From positions 1 through 6,574 of the forward strand of contig JAGGVW010000008.1 of NCBI GenBank assembly GCA_021157805.1: DNA of 6,574 bases. Direction: 5' to 3'. Numbering within the stretch: the first letter of the stretch is position 1; each line of letters starts with the position of its first letter. Shown piece after piece: positions 1 to 5,811 of this stretch. The position numbers and the translations under genes were made by a program. The stretch comes from a bacterium (lineage in GTDB: Bacteria; Ratteibacteria; UBA8468; B48-G9; JAFGKM01). The notes beneath the pieces were generated by a model. The model did not search any database. It saw only the letters and a list, made by a program, of their open reading frames with translations, and had not been told where the DNA came from.

Positions 1-27
1 GCGGTTGGGGGGTAAGTTGGGGGAGCA

Positions 28-570
28 ATGGAATGGGTAAATTTCAAAAAACATTCTGTTATAAATCATCCACATAATAAGGACTGTGTTTTATTCCCTG
101 AAAAAATAAATGGTAAATATTATGCACTACATAGACCAAGCGGGATACTTCTTGGGGGTAATTTTATCTGGATTTCTTCTTCTCCTGATTTAATCCACTG
201 GGGCAACCATTCTATCCTGATAAGAACAAGAGAAAATAAGTGGGATAGTGAAAGAATAGGTGCCTGTGGTGTTCCAGTTAAAACAGAAAAAGGATGGCTT
301 GTTATCTATCATGGAGCAGATTATACAAGTAAATACTGTGTTGGAGCAATGCTTTTAGATTATGAAAATCCAGAAAAGGTAATAGGGAGATGTTCTGAAC
401 CAATTATGGAACCAAAAGAGGATTATGAAAAAGAGGGATTTTTTGGAAATGTTGTTTTCACAAATGGCCATCTGGTAAAAGGGGATGATTTGATTATCTA
501 TTATGGTGCTGCTGATAAATATGTATGCGGAGGGAAAGTAAAAATCTCTGATATTCTTTCTATTCTTTAA
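28..570 (+). CDS. 5'-truncated GH130 family glycoside phosphorylase/hydrolase (C-terminal part)
   Basis: The 180 residues match the C-terminal part of GH130 beta-mannoside phosphorylases, cytoplasmic five-bladed beta-propeller enzymes that phosphorolyse beta-mannosides. Visible family blocks are KDCVLFPEKINGKY..LHRP (residues 18-37), KWDSERIG.G.P with GWLVIYHG (71-96), EKEGFFGNVVFTNG (135-148) and IIYYGAAD (156-163). Complete members are roughly 300-350 residues, so the N-terminal third is missing, including the region expected to hold the catalytic Asp. The frame has a TAA at 13-15, so it is not open to the window edge. The GGAG before ATG 28 is only two bases away, too close for a good ribosome binding site. 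The first 27 bases read like unrelated G-rich sequence. I infer a gene broken at its 5' end, by insertion, frameshift or assembly error, and probably inactive. It faces the HEPN gene tail to tail with a 26-bp gap that contains no terminator-like hairpin. Family assignment is strong; substrate cannot be told. Confidence 0.8.
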   Translation: MEWVNFKKHSVINHPHNKDCVLFPEKINGKYYALHRPSGILLGGNFIWISSSPDLIHWGNHSILIRTRENKWDSERIGACGVPVKTEKGWLVIYHGADYTSKYCVGAMLLDYENPEKVIGRCSEPIMEPKEDYEKEGFFGNVVFTNGHLVKGDDLIIYYGAADKYVCGGKVKISDILSIL

Positions 571-596
571 TTTAAGTTTAATATAATAATGGATAT

Positions 597-1034
597 CTAT
601 CTTTCACTGATAAGTTTTTTCATCCTTTCTAAAAAATCTTTAGCAGAATTTAAGGAATTTTTTGCTTCTTTTTCTGAAACAAAAAAACTTAAATCATATT
701 GACTGTTGTACCTCATTTCCCTGTAATAATCAAATAATTCAACCCATTTTCTTTCCAGTTTACCTGTCTTAACATATTTTTCTTCTAAGCATCTTGCAAC
801 ACAATAATGGCTTTTTTCTCTGTACCCATCACGGAATAGAATTGCTCTTGCTGAATGAAACATTGCAAGATATGAAGAAAGGACAGAAGATTGATATATT
901 TTATTCTCAAATGATTTTTCCGCTTCTTCCAGCCATTTTTTTGCTTTATTTAAAGAACGTTCACAATTTTCTTCTGATGGCGGTATTCTTTTTAAAAGTC
1001 CCTTTTCAATACACTCTTTAAATCCAGATGCCAT
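597..1034 (-). CDS. HEPN domain protein (UPF0332 type), putative toxin of an MNT-HEPN pair
   Basis: A small, all-helical, probably cytoplasmic protein of 145 residues with the pattern of UPF0332/HEPN proteins: SLNKAKKWLEEAE (27-39), SSYLAMFHSARAILFRDG (53-70), KSHYCVA (75-81), a YVKTGKL segment (87-93), then REMRYNSQYD (105-114) and a C-terminal helix EAKNSLNSAKDFLERM (123-138). HEPN toxins are typically RNases, or targets of the partner MNT, using an R-x4-6-H motif. Here the equivalent is R108-x4-Y113, with no His, as is common in UPF0332. The frame is open to a TTG at 1064, but ATG 1034 is preferred because GGAG lies six bases upstream and residues before it do not look like the family. This start gives a 17-base overlap with the upstream MNT gene, implying translational coupling. 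Toxin role is inferred from family and context. Confidence 0.8.
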   Translation of the reverse strand: MASGFKECIEKGLLKRIPPSEENCERSLNKAKKWLEEAEKSFENKIYQSSVLSSYLAMFHSARAILFRDGYREKSHYCVARCLEEKYVKTGKLERKWVELFDYYREMRYNSQYDLSFFVSEKEAKNSLNSAKDFLERMKKLISER

Positions 1035-1560
1035 CTTTTTCTCCATAAATAATGATTGAGCCAAAATAGAGCGAATAATAAAAAGCAGGGTCTTCTTTTT
1101 TTAATTTATTCAATTTTTCATCAGTAAGGAAAAGAATTTTTACATTTTTTATCTTCTTTCTCAGTTCACTCAATAAGTTAATCTCATCTTTCTGTGTTAA
1201 ATTTTCAGTTCTTATCCATATATCTACATCAGAATTTAATGTATTTTCTCCTTTTGCACAACTCCCATAAAGTCCCACTGATTTTATAAATTTATACTTT
1301 CTGAAGATATTCCGATTTATTGCTGAGAGAGTAAACAGAATTTTTATTGCTTTCACCAATGGGAGGTGACCGTTACAGATAAATTTTCTTCCTTTCTTTT
1401 TTAAAATTCCTTTTTTCTCTAAGACATTAAAAAACTTAGAGACAAAACCTTTACTTAATTTTACTTTTGCAGATAGTTCATTAACTCCTATTTCTCCTTC
1501 CCAAAAAATAACTTCTTTCAGAATTCTTATCCTTTCTTTTGTAGAAAAAATTTCTTCCAT
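1018..1560 (-). CDS. Winged-helix plus MNT nucleotidyltransferase domain protein, putative antitoxin
   Basis: A 180-residue two-domain protein. Residues about 5-62 look like a winged helix-turn-helix (NELSAKVKLSKGFVSKFFNVLEKKGIL, 27-53, fits helix-turn-recognition helix). Residues about 93-180 are a minimal nucleotidyltransferase of the DNA polymerase beta fold: GLYGSCAKGENTLNSDVDIWI (97-116), with G99-S100 and metal-binding D111/D113. The C-terminal pattern LKKEDPAF...FGSIIIYGE is usual for HTH-NTase proteins. In MNT-HEPN systems the MNT partner can transfer AMP to the HEPN toxin to silence it; the DNA-binding domain suggests autoregulation. A third carboxylate is not obvious: the candidate strand reads KNVKILFLT (138-146). 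The only in-frame ATG near the start is 1560, with no Shine-Dalgarno and a -10 box nine bases upstream, so a (nearly) leaderless message is likely. It is followed at once by the HEPN gene. Function is inferred from family and gene order. Confidence 0.82.
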   Translation of the reverse strand: MEEIFSTKERIRILKEVIFWEGEIGVNELSAKVKLSKGFVSKFFNVLEKKGILKKKGRKFICNGHLPLVKAIKILFTLSAINRNIFRKYKFIKSVGLYGSCAKGENTLNSDVDIWIRTENLTQKDEINLLSELRKKIKNVKILFLTDEKLNKLKKEDPAFYYSLYFGSIIIYGEKDGIWI

Positions 1561-1569
1561 AGTTTCTAA

Positions 1570-1598
1570 ATTATAAACTTTTTGTTCACGAATTGCAA
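1570..1598 (-). promoter_or_regulatory. Promoter of the MNT-HEPN operon, predicted leaderless
   Basis: Reading the minus strand, a perfect TATAAT (1575-1570) is preceded by TTGCAA (1598-1593, four of six matches to TTGACA) with a 17-base spacer. Only nine bases separate the -10 box from the ATG at 1560, so transcription should begin zero to about three bases before the start codon. No Shine-Dalgarno is visible, in agreement with leaderless translation. Confidence 0.6.
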
Positions 1599-1622
1599 AC
1601 TTTTTGTTTTTAATTTGTGAAC
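1575..1622. repeat. Direct and inverted repeats over the MNT-HEPN promoter (candidate operator)
   Basis: Two exact copies of AAACTTTTTGTT lie at 1575-1586 and 1597-1608, a 22-bp period or two helical turns. Overlapping them is an imperfect palindrome: GTTCACGAATTGCAAAC (1584-1600) and the inverse of GTTTTTAATTTGTGAAC (1606-1622) agree at 14 of 17 positions around a TTTTT centre. The elements cover the -35 box and part of the -10 box. The helically phased arrangement suits cooperative binding by a dimeric repressor; the winged-helix MNT protein itself is the obvious candidate (inference). Confidence 0.55.
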
Positions 1623-1660
1623 TTACAGCAAATTTTAACTGCTAATTATGTTGTGTGCAG

Positions 1661-1677
1661 TCATCCTCAAGGGATGA
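1661..1677 (-). other. Small hairpin just after the ZIP gene stop codon
   Basis: TCATCC (1661-1666) and GGATGA (1672-1677) form a six-bp stem with a five-base loop immediately after the ZIP stop codon. No U-run follows on the minus strand, so it is not a standard intrinsic terminator; it could protect the 3' end or be chance. Confidence 0.25.
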
Positions 1678-2412
1678 TTATAAACCAGAAAAGAAATTAG
1701 TTAGCAAAACACACAGTAGGCCCAGAATTAAGCTGATAGTACCTATTTTGGGATATTTTTTTATTTGTGCTGCTGGAATTAATTCTTCTACTGAAATATA
1801 AGTCATAAAACCTGCTGCAAGTGCAAGTGATGCTCCTAATAATTTTAATGAAGCTCCTTTTAAAAAATAACAACCTAAAATAAAACCGAATACTTCAAAT
1901 AATACTGTTGTCATCAGTATATTAAAAGATTTCACCCTATTTTTAGTCACAGCATATAATGGAACAATTGTAGCAATATTTTCTGGCATATCTTGAATTG
2001 CAATTCCTATTGCTATCATTATTCCAAGATTACGGGATAAAGCAAATCCCACCCCAATCGCTAATCCTTCTGGTATGTTATGTAAAGCAATGCCGACAAC
2101 AAGCATGATAACACTTTTTTTAACAGATGGTTTTTCTTTTTTCATCAGTTCAGGATTTATATGAGGTAAAATTTTATCAACAATCCACATTATTAATGCC
2201 CCAACAATAAAGGATATTATTACTAAAAAAATTGAGGAAATTTTTAAGCTTTCAGGAATTAATTGAAAGAAAGATATACCAAGCATCATTGAAGCAGCAA
2301 ATGCCAAAGAGCCATATAATATAGTTTTCTCTGGTTTCTTTATTAATCCAACTATTGAACCTAAAGTTTGTCCAACAAAGATTAAAAATACTATCCATAA
2401 TAAACTTTTCAT
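1678..2412 (-). CDS. ZIP family divalent metal transporter (GufA/ZupT-like)
   Basis: A 244-residue integral inner-membrane protein with about eight hydrophobic segments, the usual size for bacterial ZIP permeases, which import Zn2+, Fe2+ or Mn2+ into the cytoplasm. The signature transmembrane helix 4 motif HNIPEGLAIG (111-120) supplies H111, N112 and E115. The next helix carries QDMPENIA (140-147) with Q140, D141 and E144, the same Q-D-x-P-E arrangement known from the Bordetella ZIP structure, and SVEELIP (207-213) supplies the TM6 glutamate. A complete binuclear metal site is therefore present. A short charged cytoplasmic loop (KKEKPSVKK, 91-99) lies between helices 3 and 4, with no His-rich loop. 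The start ATG has only a weak GAG eleven bases upstream. Its promoter region carries a perfect palindrome, which suggests metal-dependent repression. The gene stands alone, divergent from the tRNA-Val unit. Metal specificity cannot be read from sequence. Confidence 0.9.
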   Translation of the reverse strand: MKSLLWIVFLIFVGQTLGSIVGLIKKPEKTILYGSLAFAASMMLGISFFQLIPESLKISSIFLVIISFIVGALIMWIVDKILPHINPELMKKEKPSVKKSVIMLVVGIALHNIPEGLAIGVGFALSRNLGIMIAIGIAIQDMPENIATIVPLYAVTKNRVKSFNILMTTVLFEVFGFILGCYFLKGASLKLLGASLALAAGFMTYISVEELIPAAQIKKYPKIGTISLILGLLCVLLTNFFSGL

Positions 2413-2424
2413 TGTTTTATACTC

Positions 2425-2443
2425 TTTTGTATATTATACAAAA
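2425..2443 (-). promoter_or_regulatory. Perfect 19-bp palindrome over the ZIP -10 box (candidate metalloregulator operator)
   Basis: TTTTGTATA and TATACAAAA flank a single central base, a perfect 9-1-9 inverted repeat. On the minus strand it contains TATAAT (2438-2433), giving a start of transcription near 2426 and a leader of roughly 14 bases to the ZIP ATG. No good -35 box is seen at 16-18 bases. A Fur/Zur or DtxR/MntR type repressor would fit this position, but the protein is not encoded in the window. Confidence 0.55.
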
Positions 2444-2487
2444 AAGGAGACAAAAATCTACTTTCTGAATGGGGAAAACAAGAAAGG

Positions 2488-2515
2488 TTTACTGGAAAAA
2501 AAGGTATGTTAAAAT
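2488..2515 (+). promoter_or_regulatory. Likely promoter of the tRNA-Val/suhB-family/kinase/MFS unit
   Basis: TTTACT (2488-2493, four of six to TTGACA) and TAAAAT (2510-2515, five of six to TATAAT) are separated by 16 bases and place the start at about 2522, one base before the mature tRNA. A perfect TATAAT at 2515-2520 is better as a hexamer but would start transcription inside the tRNA, so it is probably not the functional box. Confidence 0.45.
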
Positions 2516-2522
2516 ATAATGA

Positions 2523-2595
2523 GGGCGGTTGGCTCAGTGGTTAGAGCGTCCGGTTCACATCCGGAAGGTCACAGGTTCAAATCCTGTACCGCCCA
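2523..2595 (+). tRNA. tRNA-Val (anticodon CAC)
   Basis: A full cloverleaf folds by eye: acceptor stem GGGCGGT (2523-2529) with ACCGCCC (2588-2594), D stem GCTC/GAGC (2532-2535, 2544-2547), anticodon stem TCCGG/CCGGA (2549-2553, 2561-2565) around loop TTCACAT, T stem ACAGG/CCTGT (2571-2575, 2583-2587) around TTCAAAT, discriminator A2595. The anticodon at 2556-2558 is CAC, which reads GUG valine codons. All stems are fully paired. CCA is not encoded. The 3' end is only 28 bases from the next gene with no intervening terminator, so the tRNA is probably processed from the mRNA leader. Confidence 0.96.
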
Positions 2596-2604
2596 CTTTA
2601 CAGA

Positions 2605-2619
2605 CCAAACCGGGTTTGG
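2605..2619 (+). other. Hairpin between tRNA-Val and the phosphatase gene
   Basis: CCAAAC (2605-2610) pairs with GTTTGG (2614-2619) around a CGG loop. There is no following T-run, so it is not an intrinsic terminator. It sits four bases before the ATG, and its 3' arm holds most of the only Shine-Dalgarno-like G-run, so it may define tRNA 3' processing or limit ribosome access. Confidence 0.4.
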
Positions 2620-2623
2620 GCAA

Positions 2624-3358
2624 ATGATGGAAGAAAGATTTAAATTAACTGAAAAAATTATTGAAGAAAGCGGGAAGTTTCTAAGAAGTAATTTTGGGAA
2701 AGGGAAAGAGAAAGAAGTATTCAGGTTTGATGTAAAAATTTTCCAGGATATTGAAAGCGAAAAGGTAATTCTTGAAGAGATTGAAAAAAACTTCCCTGAT
2801 GATGGCTGGATAAGTGAAGAAAGAGGAAATAAAGAAAGTAAATCAGGATATATATGGATAGTTGACCCCCTTGATGGGACTTTTAACTATTTAAGAGGAA
2901 TACCTCATTTTGCTATATCAATTGCCTGTAAAGGTGAAAAGGAGACATTTGGAATTGTTTATGATGTTATGAAAAAAGAAAAATTCTGGGCTATAAAAGG
3001 TAAAGGAGCATTTTTAAATGGAAGAAAAATAAAGGTAAGTAAAACAGAGAAAATGGAAGATGCAGCGGGAATATTTGGACTTATGAAAGGAGAAGAAGAA
3101 ATAAGAGAAGGGATTGAAATACTTAAAAAATTTGCCCCGAAAATAAAGAAATTAAGGATGTTTGGTTCTGCAGCACTTGATTTATGTTATGTCGCCTGTG
3201 GAAGAGTTGATTTTTTTATTGAATTCAATCTTAAAGTATGGGACACTGAAGGTGGAAGAATAATTCTGGAAGAAGCAGGTGGAAATTATGTTGAAAGGTT
3301 GTTAAAAGGGAAAAAAATTTCAATTGCAACAAATAATATTTTGAAAGTAGAGGTATAA
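2624..3358 (+). CDS. Inositol monophosphatase family phosphatase (SuhB/FBPase IV-like)
   Basis: A 244-residue cytoplasmic Mg2+-dependent, Li+-sensitive type sugar phosphatase of the inositol monophosphatase superfamily, which is usually about 250-270 residues. Motif 1 is GWISEERG with E65; motif 2 is WIVDPLDGTFNY (78-89) with D81, L83, D84 and T86; motif 3 is VWDTEGG (205-211) with D207, followed by the typical EEAGG (216-220). D42 in QDIESE fits the N-terminal metal-site Asp. All metal ligands are present, so it should be active, on inositol-1-phosphate, fructose-1,6-bisphosphate or a similar substrate. The WD-T-E-GG form differs from the usual WD-x-A-A/P-G. Tandem ATGs at 2624 and 2627 are the likely starts; the frame is open further upstream only because it reads through the tRNA. 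It is 28 bases downstream of the tRNA, and its TAA stop is directly followed by the kinase ATG, indicating an operon. Exact substrate is unknown. Confidence 0.9.
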   Translation: MMEERFKLTEKIIEESGKFLRSNFGKGKEKEVFRFDVKIFQDIESEKVILEEIEKNFPDDGWISEERGNKESKSGYIWIVDPLDGTFNYLRGIPHFAISIACKGEKETFGIVYDVMKKEKFWAIKGKGAFLNGRKIKVSKTEKMEDAAGIFGLMKGEEEIREGIEILKKFAPKIKKLRMFGSAALDLCYVACGRVDFFIEFNLKVWDTEGGRIILEEAGGNYVERLLKGKKISIATNNILKVEV

Positions 3359-4672
3359 ATGGAGAAAAAAGATAAATTAAAAGAAACCGTCTCAACCATT
3401 GTAAAACCTGTCTCATTTTTTCTTGAAAAGTTTAATCAGATTATGAAAGGAGGAATTGAAAAAGAAGAAGTTAAAGAAGTTGATGGATTTGTTTACTCAC
3501 TTCTTGAAGAAGCAAAAGACCTTGAAGAAGGTATGCTTGCTTTTTTTGCTGAAATCCTTTTTATGAACCAGTTAACAGAAAGAACTGCTGAGGTTGTGAA
3601 TGAAATAACTCTCGCTGAAATACTTGGGGAAAGAATAAGGGGGTTTGTAAAAACAGACATTATAAGAATTTATCTGCTTGGAGAAAAAGGGCTTTCTCCT
3701 GTTTATTCCTACCCTTATGATAAAGAAAAAATAAAAAAACTCTATCAACTCGCAACAGATAGTTTTAAGAGAGGAGAAAGTTTAATATTTCCTAAAGTAA
3801 ATTTTAATGGAAAAAATTTCGCCATCCTTTCAGTCCCTTTGAGAACAACAAAAGAAAAATTCGGGCAGGTATTGATTGGAAAAAGAAAAAATTTTAGTAA
3901 AGAAGAAATACCTATTTTAATATCTGGATGTTCAATAATAAGTTTCATAATGAGCAATATGCGACTTACACAGGAAATAATAAAGAATGAAAAACTTGTT
4001 ACAATAGGGAAAGTTATATCAGGACTATCTCATGATATTAAAAATTATCTCCAGAAAATTGAGAATGGGATATACCTTATTGAAAATGGACTTAAAGAGA
4101 ATGACCAGAAATCAATAAAACTTGCCACAAAAACATTAAAAAACAGTTATGAAAAAATGAAAAATCTTGTTCTCTCAATGATTGATTATTCAAGAGAAAG
4201 AGAATTAAATTTACAACTTACAGATATAAACAAATTAATTGATGGGATAATAAAAGAAAACTCAGAAATCTTTAAAAATAAAAAAATAAAGACAAAAAAA
4301 GAATATGAAAAAGATATACCTAAGATATATATTGACCCTTATAAAATAGAAAGAGCAATTATTAATCTTCTAATAAATGCAACTGATGCAGTGGATGTTA
4401 ATAAAGGAGTAATAAAAGTAGGAACAAAATATGATAGGGAAAAAGAAATAGTTGAAATATGGGTTGAGGATAATGGTTGTGGAATAAATGAAAAAAATCT
4501 GGATAAAATTTTTGATATTTTTTATTCAACAAAAGGAGCAAGAGGAACTGGTTTTGGTCTTGCAATAGTTCAAAAAGTCATAAAAGAACACAATGGAATT
4601 ATTGAAGTTAAATCAAAAGTCGGTCAGGGAACAAAATTCATCCTGAAAATACCTGCCAGAAAAACAAAATGA
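3359..4672 (+). CDS. Soluble sensor histidine kinase with GAF-like domain
   Basis: A 437-residue protein without membrane segments. Residues 1-70 are helical and charged. About 75-200 resembles a GAF-type sensor domain (LAEILGERI...VKTDIIRIYLL, then FAILSVPL and FGQVLIGKR). Dimerisation/phosphoacceptor helix: GKVISGLSHDIKNYLQKI (217-234) with H225, an HDxKN variant of the H box. HATPase domain: N box RAIINLLINATDAV (332-345), G1 box VEDNGCGI (369-376), F region IFDIFYSTKG (384-393), G2 GTGFGLAIV (396-404), and the closing GTKFILKIP. The arrangement is like NtrB-family kinases, so it should autophosphorylate H225 in response to a cytoplasmic signal and pass the phosphate to a response regulator encoded elsewhere. 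GAGG stands five bases before the ATG, which directly abuts the phosphatase stop (TAAATG); the 3' end overlaps the transporter gene by ATGA. Ligand and regulator are unknown. Confidence 0.9.
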   Translation: MEKKDKLKETVSTIVKPVSFFLEKFNQIMKGGIEKEEVKEVDGFVYSLLEEAKDLEEGMLAFFAEILFMNQLTERTAEVVNEITLAEILGERIRGFVKTDIIRIYLLGEKGLSPVYSYPYDKEKIKKLYQLATDSFKRGESLIFPKVNFNGKNFAILSVPLRTTKEKFGQVLIGKRKNFSKEEIPILISGCSIISFIMSNMRLTQEIIKNEKLVTIGKVISGLSHDIKNYLQKIENGIYLIENGLKENDQKSIKLATKTLKNSYEKMKNLVLSMIDYSRERELNLQLTDINKLIDGIIKENSEIFKNKKIKTKKEYEKDIPKIYIDPYKIERAIINLLINATDAVDVNKGVIKVGTKYDREKEIVEIWVEDNGCGINEKNLDKIFDIFYSTKGARGTGFGLAIVQKVIKEHNGIIEVKSKVGQGTKFILKIPARKTK

Positions 4673-5811
4673 AAAAGTCGTTTATAATAATTTTCCTGAC
4701 AACTGCATTATGTGGGCTTTCAACAGGGCTCTTTGATTTCCTATATCCTATTTTTCTTGATAAAACAGAAATAAGTTTTAAAAATATCGGATGGATTTTT
4801 TCAATTTCTTTTCTTCCCATATTCTTTATAAGAATCTATTTTGGACATATTTCAGATATAATGGGTAGAAAAATTTTATATTCATTTTCAATTTTTTTAA
4901 TTTCTTTTTCCCAATTTACCACTTCTCTTCTGAAAAAATTCTTTCCACTTCTTATTCTAAAAAGTTTAAGAGAAATATCCCTCACAATAAAAGAAACATT
5001 CCAGCCGGTTATAGTTTATGAAATAGATAAAAACAGGTTTTTAAATTTTATAGGGAAAGTTAACGGAATAGAGTTTTTTATGGCAGGGGTAGGAACCTTT
5101 GCTGCTGGATTTACAATTATAAAAATTGGAGTTAAAAATTCCATATTGATTTCTGCAATTCCTGTTTTCCTTGCTTTTTTATTTTTTTATTCTTTTTATA
5201 AAGAAAAGAAAAACAACAACATAAAAAAGGACTTTCATCTATCTGTTATATTTGAAAAAATTAAAAATCCAGTTCTTAAAAAAATAATATTTACTGGTTT
5301 TATAATAAATTTTGGTGTTTTCATAAGTCATAGTTTTTTTATGCCTCTTTTCTTCCTTAAAAAATTTTCTGTTTCTCCTTTTCTTGTCGGAATACTTCTT
5401 GCTTTACATAGAGTTTCTCTTGGTTTTCCCCTTTTAATAACAGGAAAACTGATAAAAAAATATCATAAAAAAATTTTCCTTTACGCTATTATTTTTCAGG
5501 GAATAACAATTTCCCTTACTGTCTTTATGCCAACATTTTTCCTTGCCTGTATAATATTTCTTCTTCATGATATTCTTGGTGCTTCTTTCTGGCAACCTAT
5601 TTATAACAGTTATATTCAAAAGTTTTCAAGAGAAACAAAAAGAGGAAAGGATACTTCAATCGTTTTTGCTTATACCTCAATTGGGAAAGTTTTTGCTCCT
5701 GTTTTTGCGGGATATCTTGCTTCTTTAAATATAAATTATCCTTTCTTTTTCAGCGGTCTTATAACAATTTTTGCTTTTATCCCAATACTTACTTTTCCTG
5801 ACCTTAAATAA
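4669..5811 (+). CDS. Major facilitator superfamily transporter
   Basis: A 380-residue hydrophobic protein with about 12 predicted membrane helices (first at 5-27, last near 355-375) and a charged central loop KEKKNNNIKK (178-187) between the two six-helix halves. The MFS signature motif A follows helix 2: GHISDIMGRK (59-68) with G59, D63, G66, R67 and K68. A second-half loop GKLIKKYHKK (259-268) is the degenerate counterpart. Length is near the low end for the family. Its ATG overlaps the kinase TGA (ATGA) and there is no Shine-Dalgarno, so translation depends on the kinase gene. Substrate cannot be inferred; drug or sugar efflux and nutrient uptake are all possible. Tight coupling to a histidine kinase raises the possibility that transport and sensing are linked. 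No terminator is seen in the 100 bases after the stop. Confidence 0.85.
   Translation: MKKSFIIIFLTTALCGLSTGLFDFLYPIFLDKTEISFKNIGWIFSISFLPIFFIRIYFGHISDIMGRKILYSFSIFLISFSQFTTSLLKKFFPLLILKSLREISLTIKETFQPVIVYEIDKNRFLNFIGKVNGIEFFMAGVGTFAAGFTIIKIGVKNSILISAIPVFLAFLFFYSFYKEKKNNNIKKDFHLSVIFEKIKNPVLKKIIFTGFIINFGVFISHSFFMPLFFLKKFSVSPFLVGILLALHRVSLGFPLLITGKLIKKYHKKIFLYAIIFQGITISLTVFMPTFFLACIIFLLHDILGASFWQPIYNSYIQKFSRETKRGKDTSIVFAYTSIGKVFAPVFAGYLASLNINYPFFFSGLITIFAFIPILTFPDLK

Noticed and set aside
1..27. G-quadruplex in the G-rich leader
   Set aside because: Only two runs of three or more G are present on the strand, too few for a four-tract quadruplex within the window.
794..1021. Plus-strand open frame inside the HEPN gene
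   Set aside because: Antisense shadow of a well-supported gene with no recognisable domain.
1035..1064. TTG start extending the HEPN protein by ten residues
   Set aside because: No Shine-Dalgarno precedes it and the added residues do not fit the family, whereas ATG 1034 has GGAG at ideal spacing.
1661..1677. Intrinsic terminator for the ZIP gene
   Set aside because: The stem is only six bp and lacks the following U-run.
2515..2520. Perfect TATAAT as the tRNA promoter -10 box
   Set aside because: It ends two bases before the mature tRNA, so transcription would start inside the acceptor stem; TAAAAT at 2510-2515 fits better.
2519..2623. Coding start of the phosphatase at 2519
   Set aside because: This part of the frame translates the tRNA-Val itself; the family homology begins only after the tandem ATG at 2624/2627.
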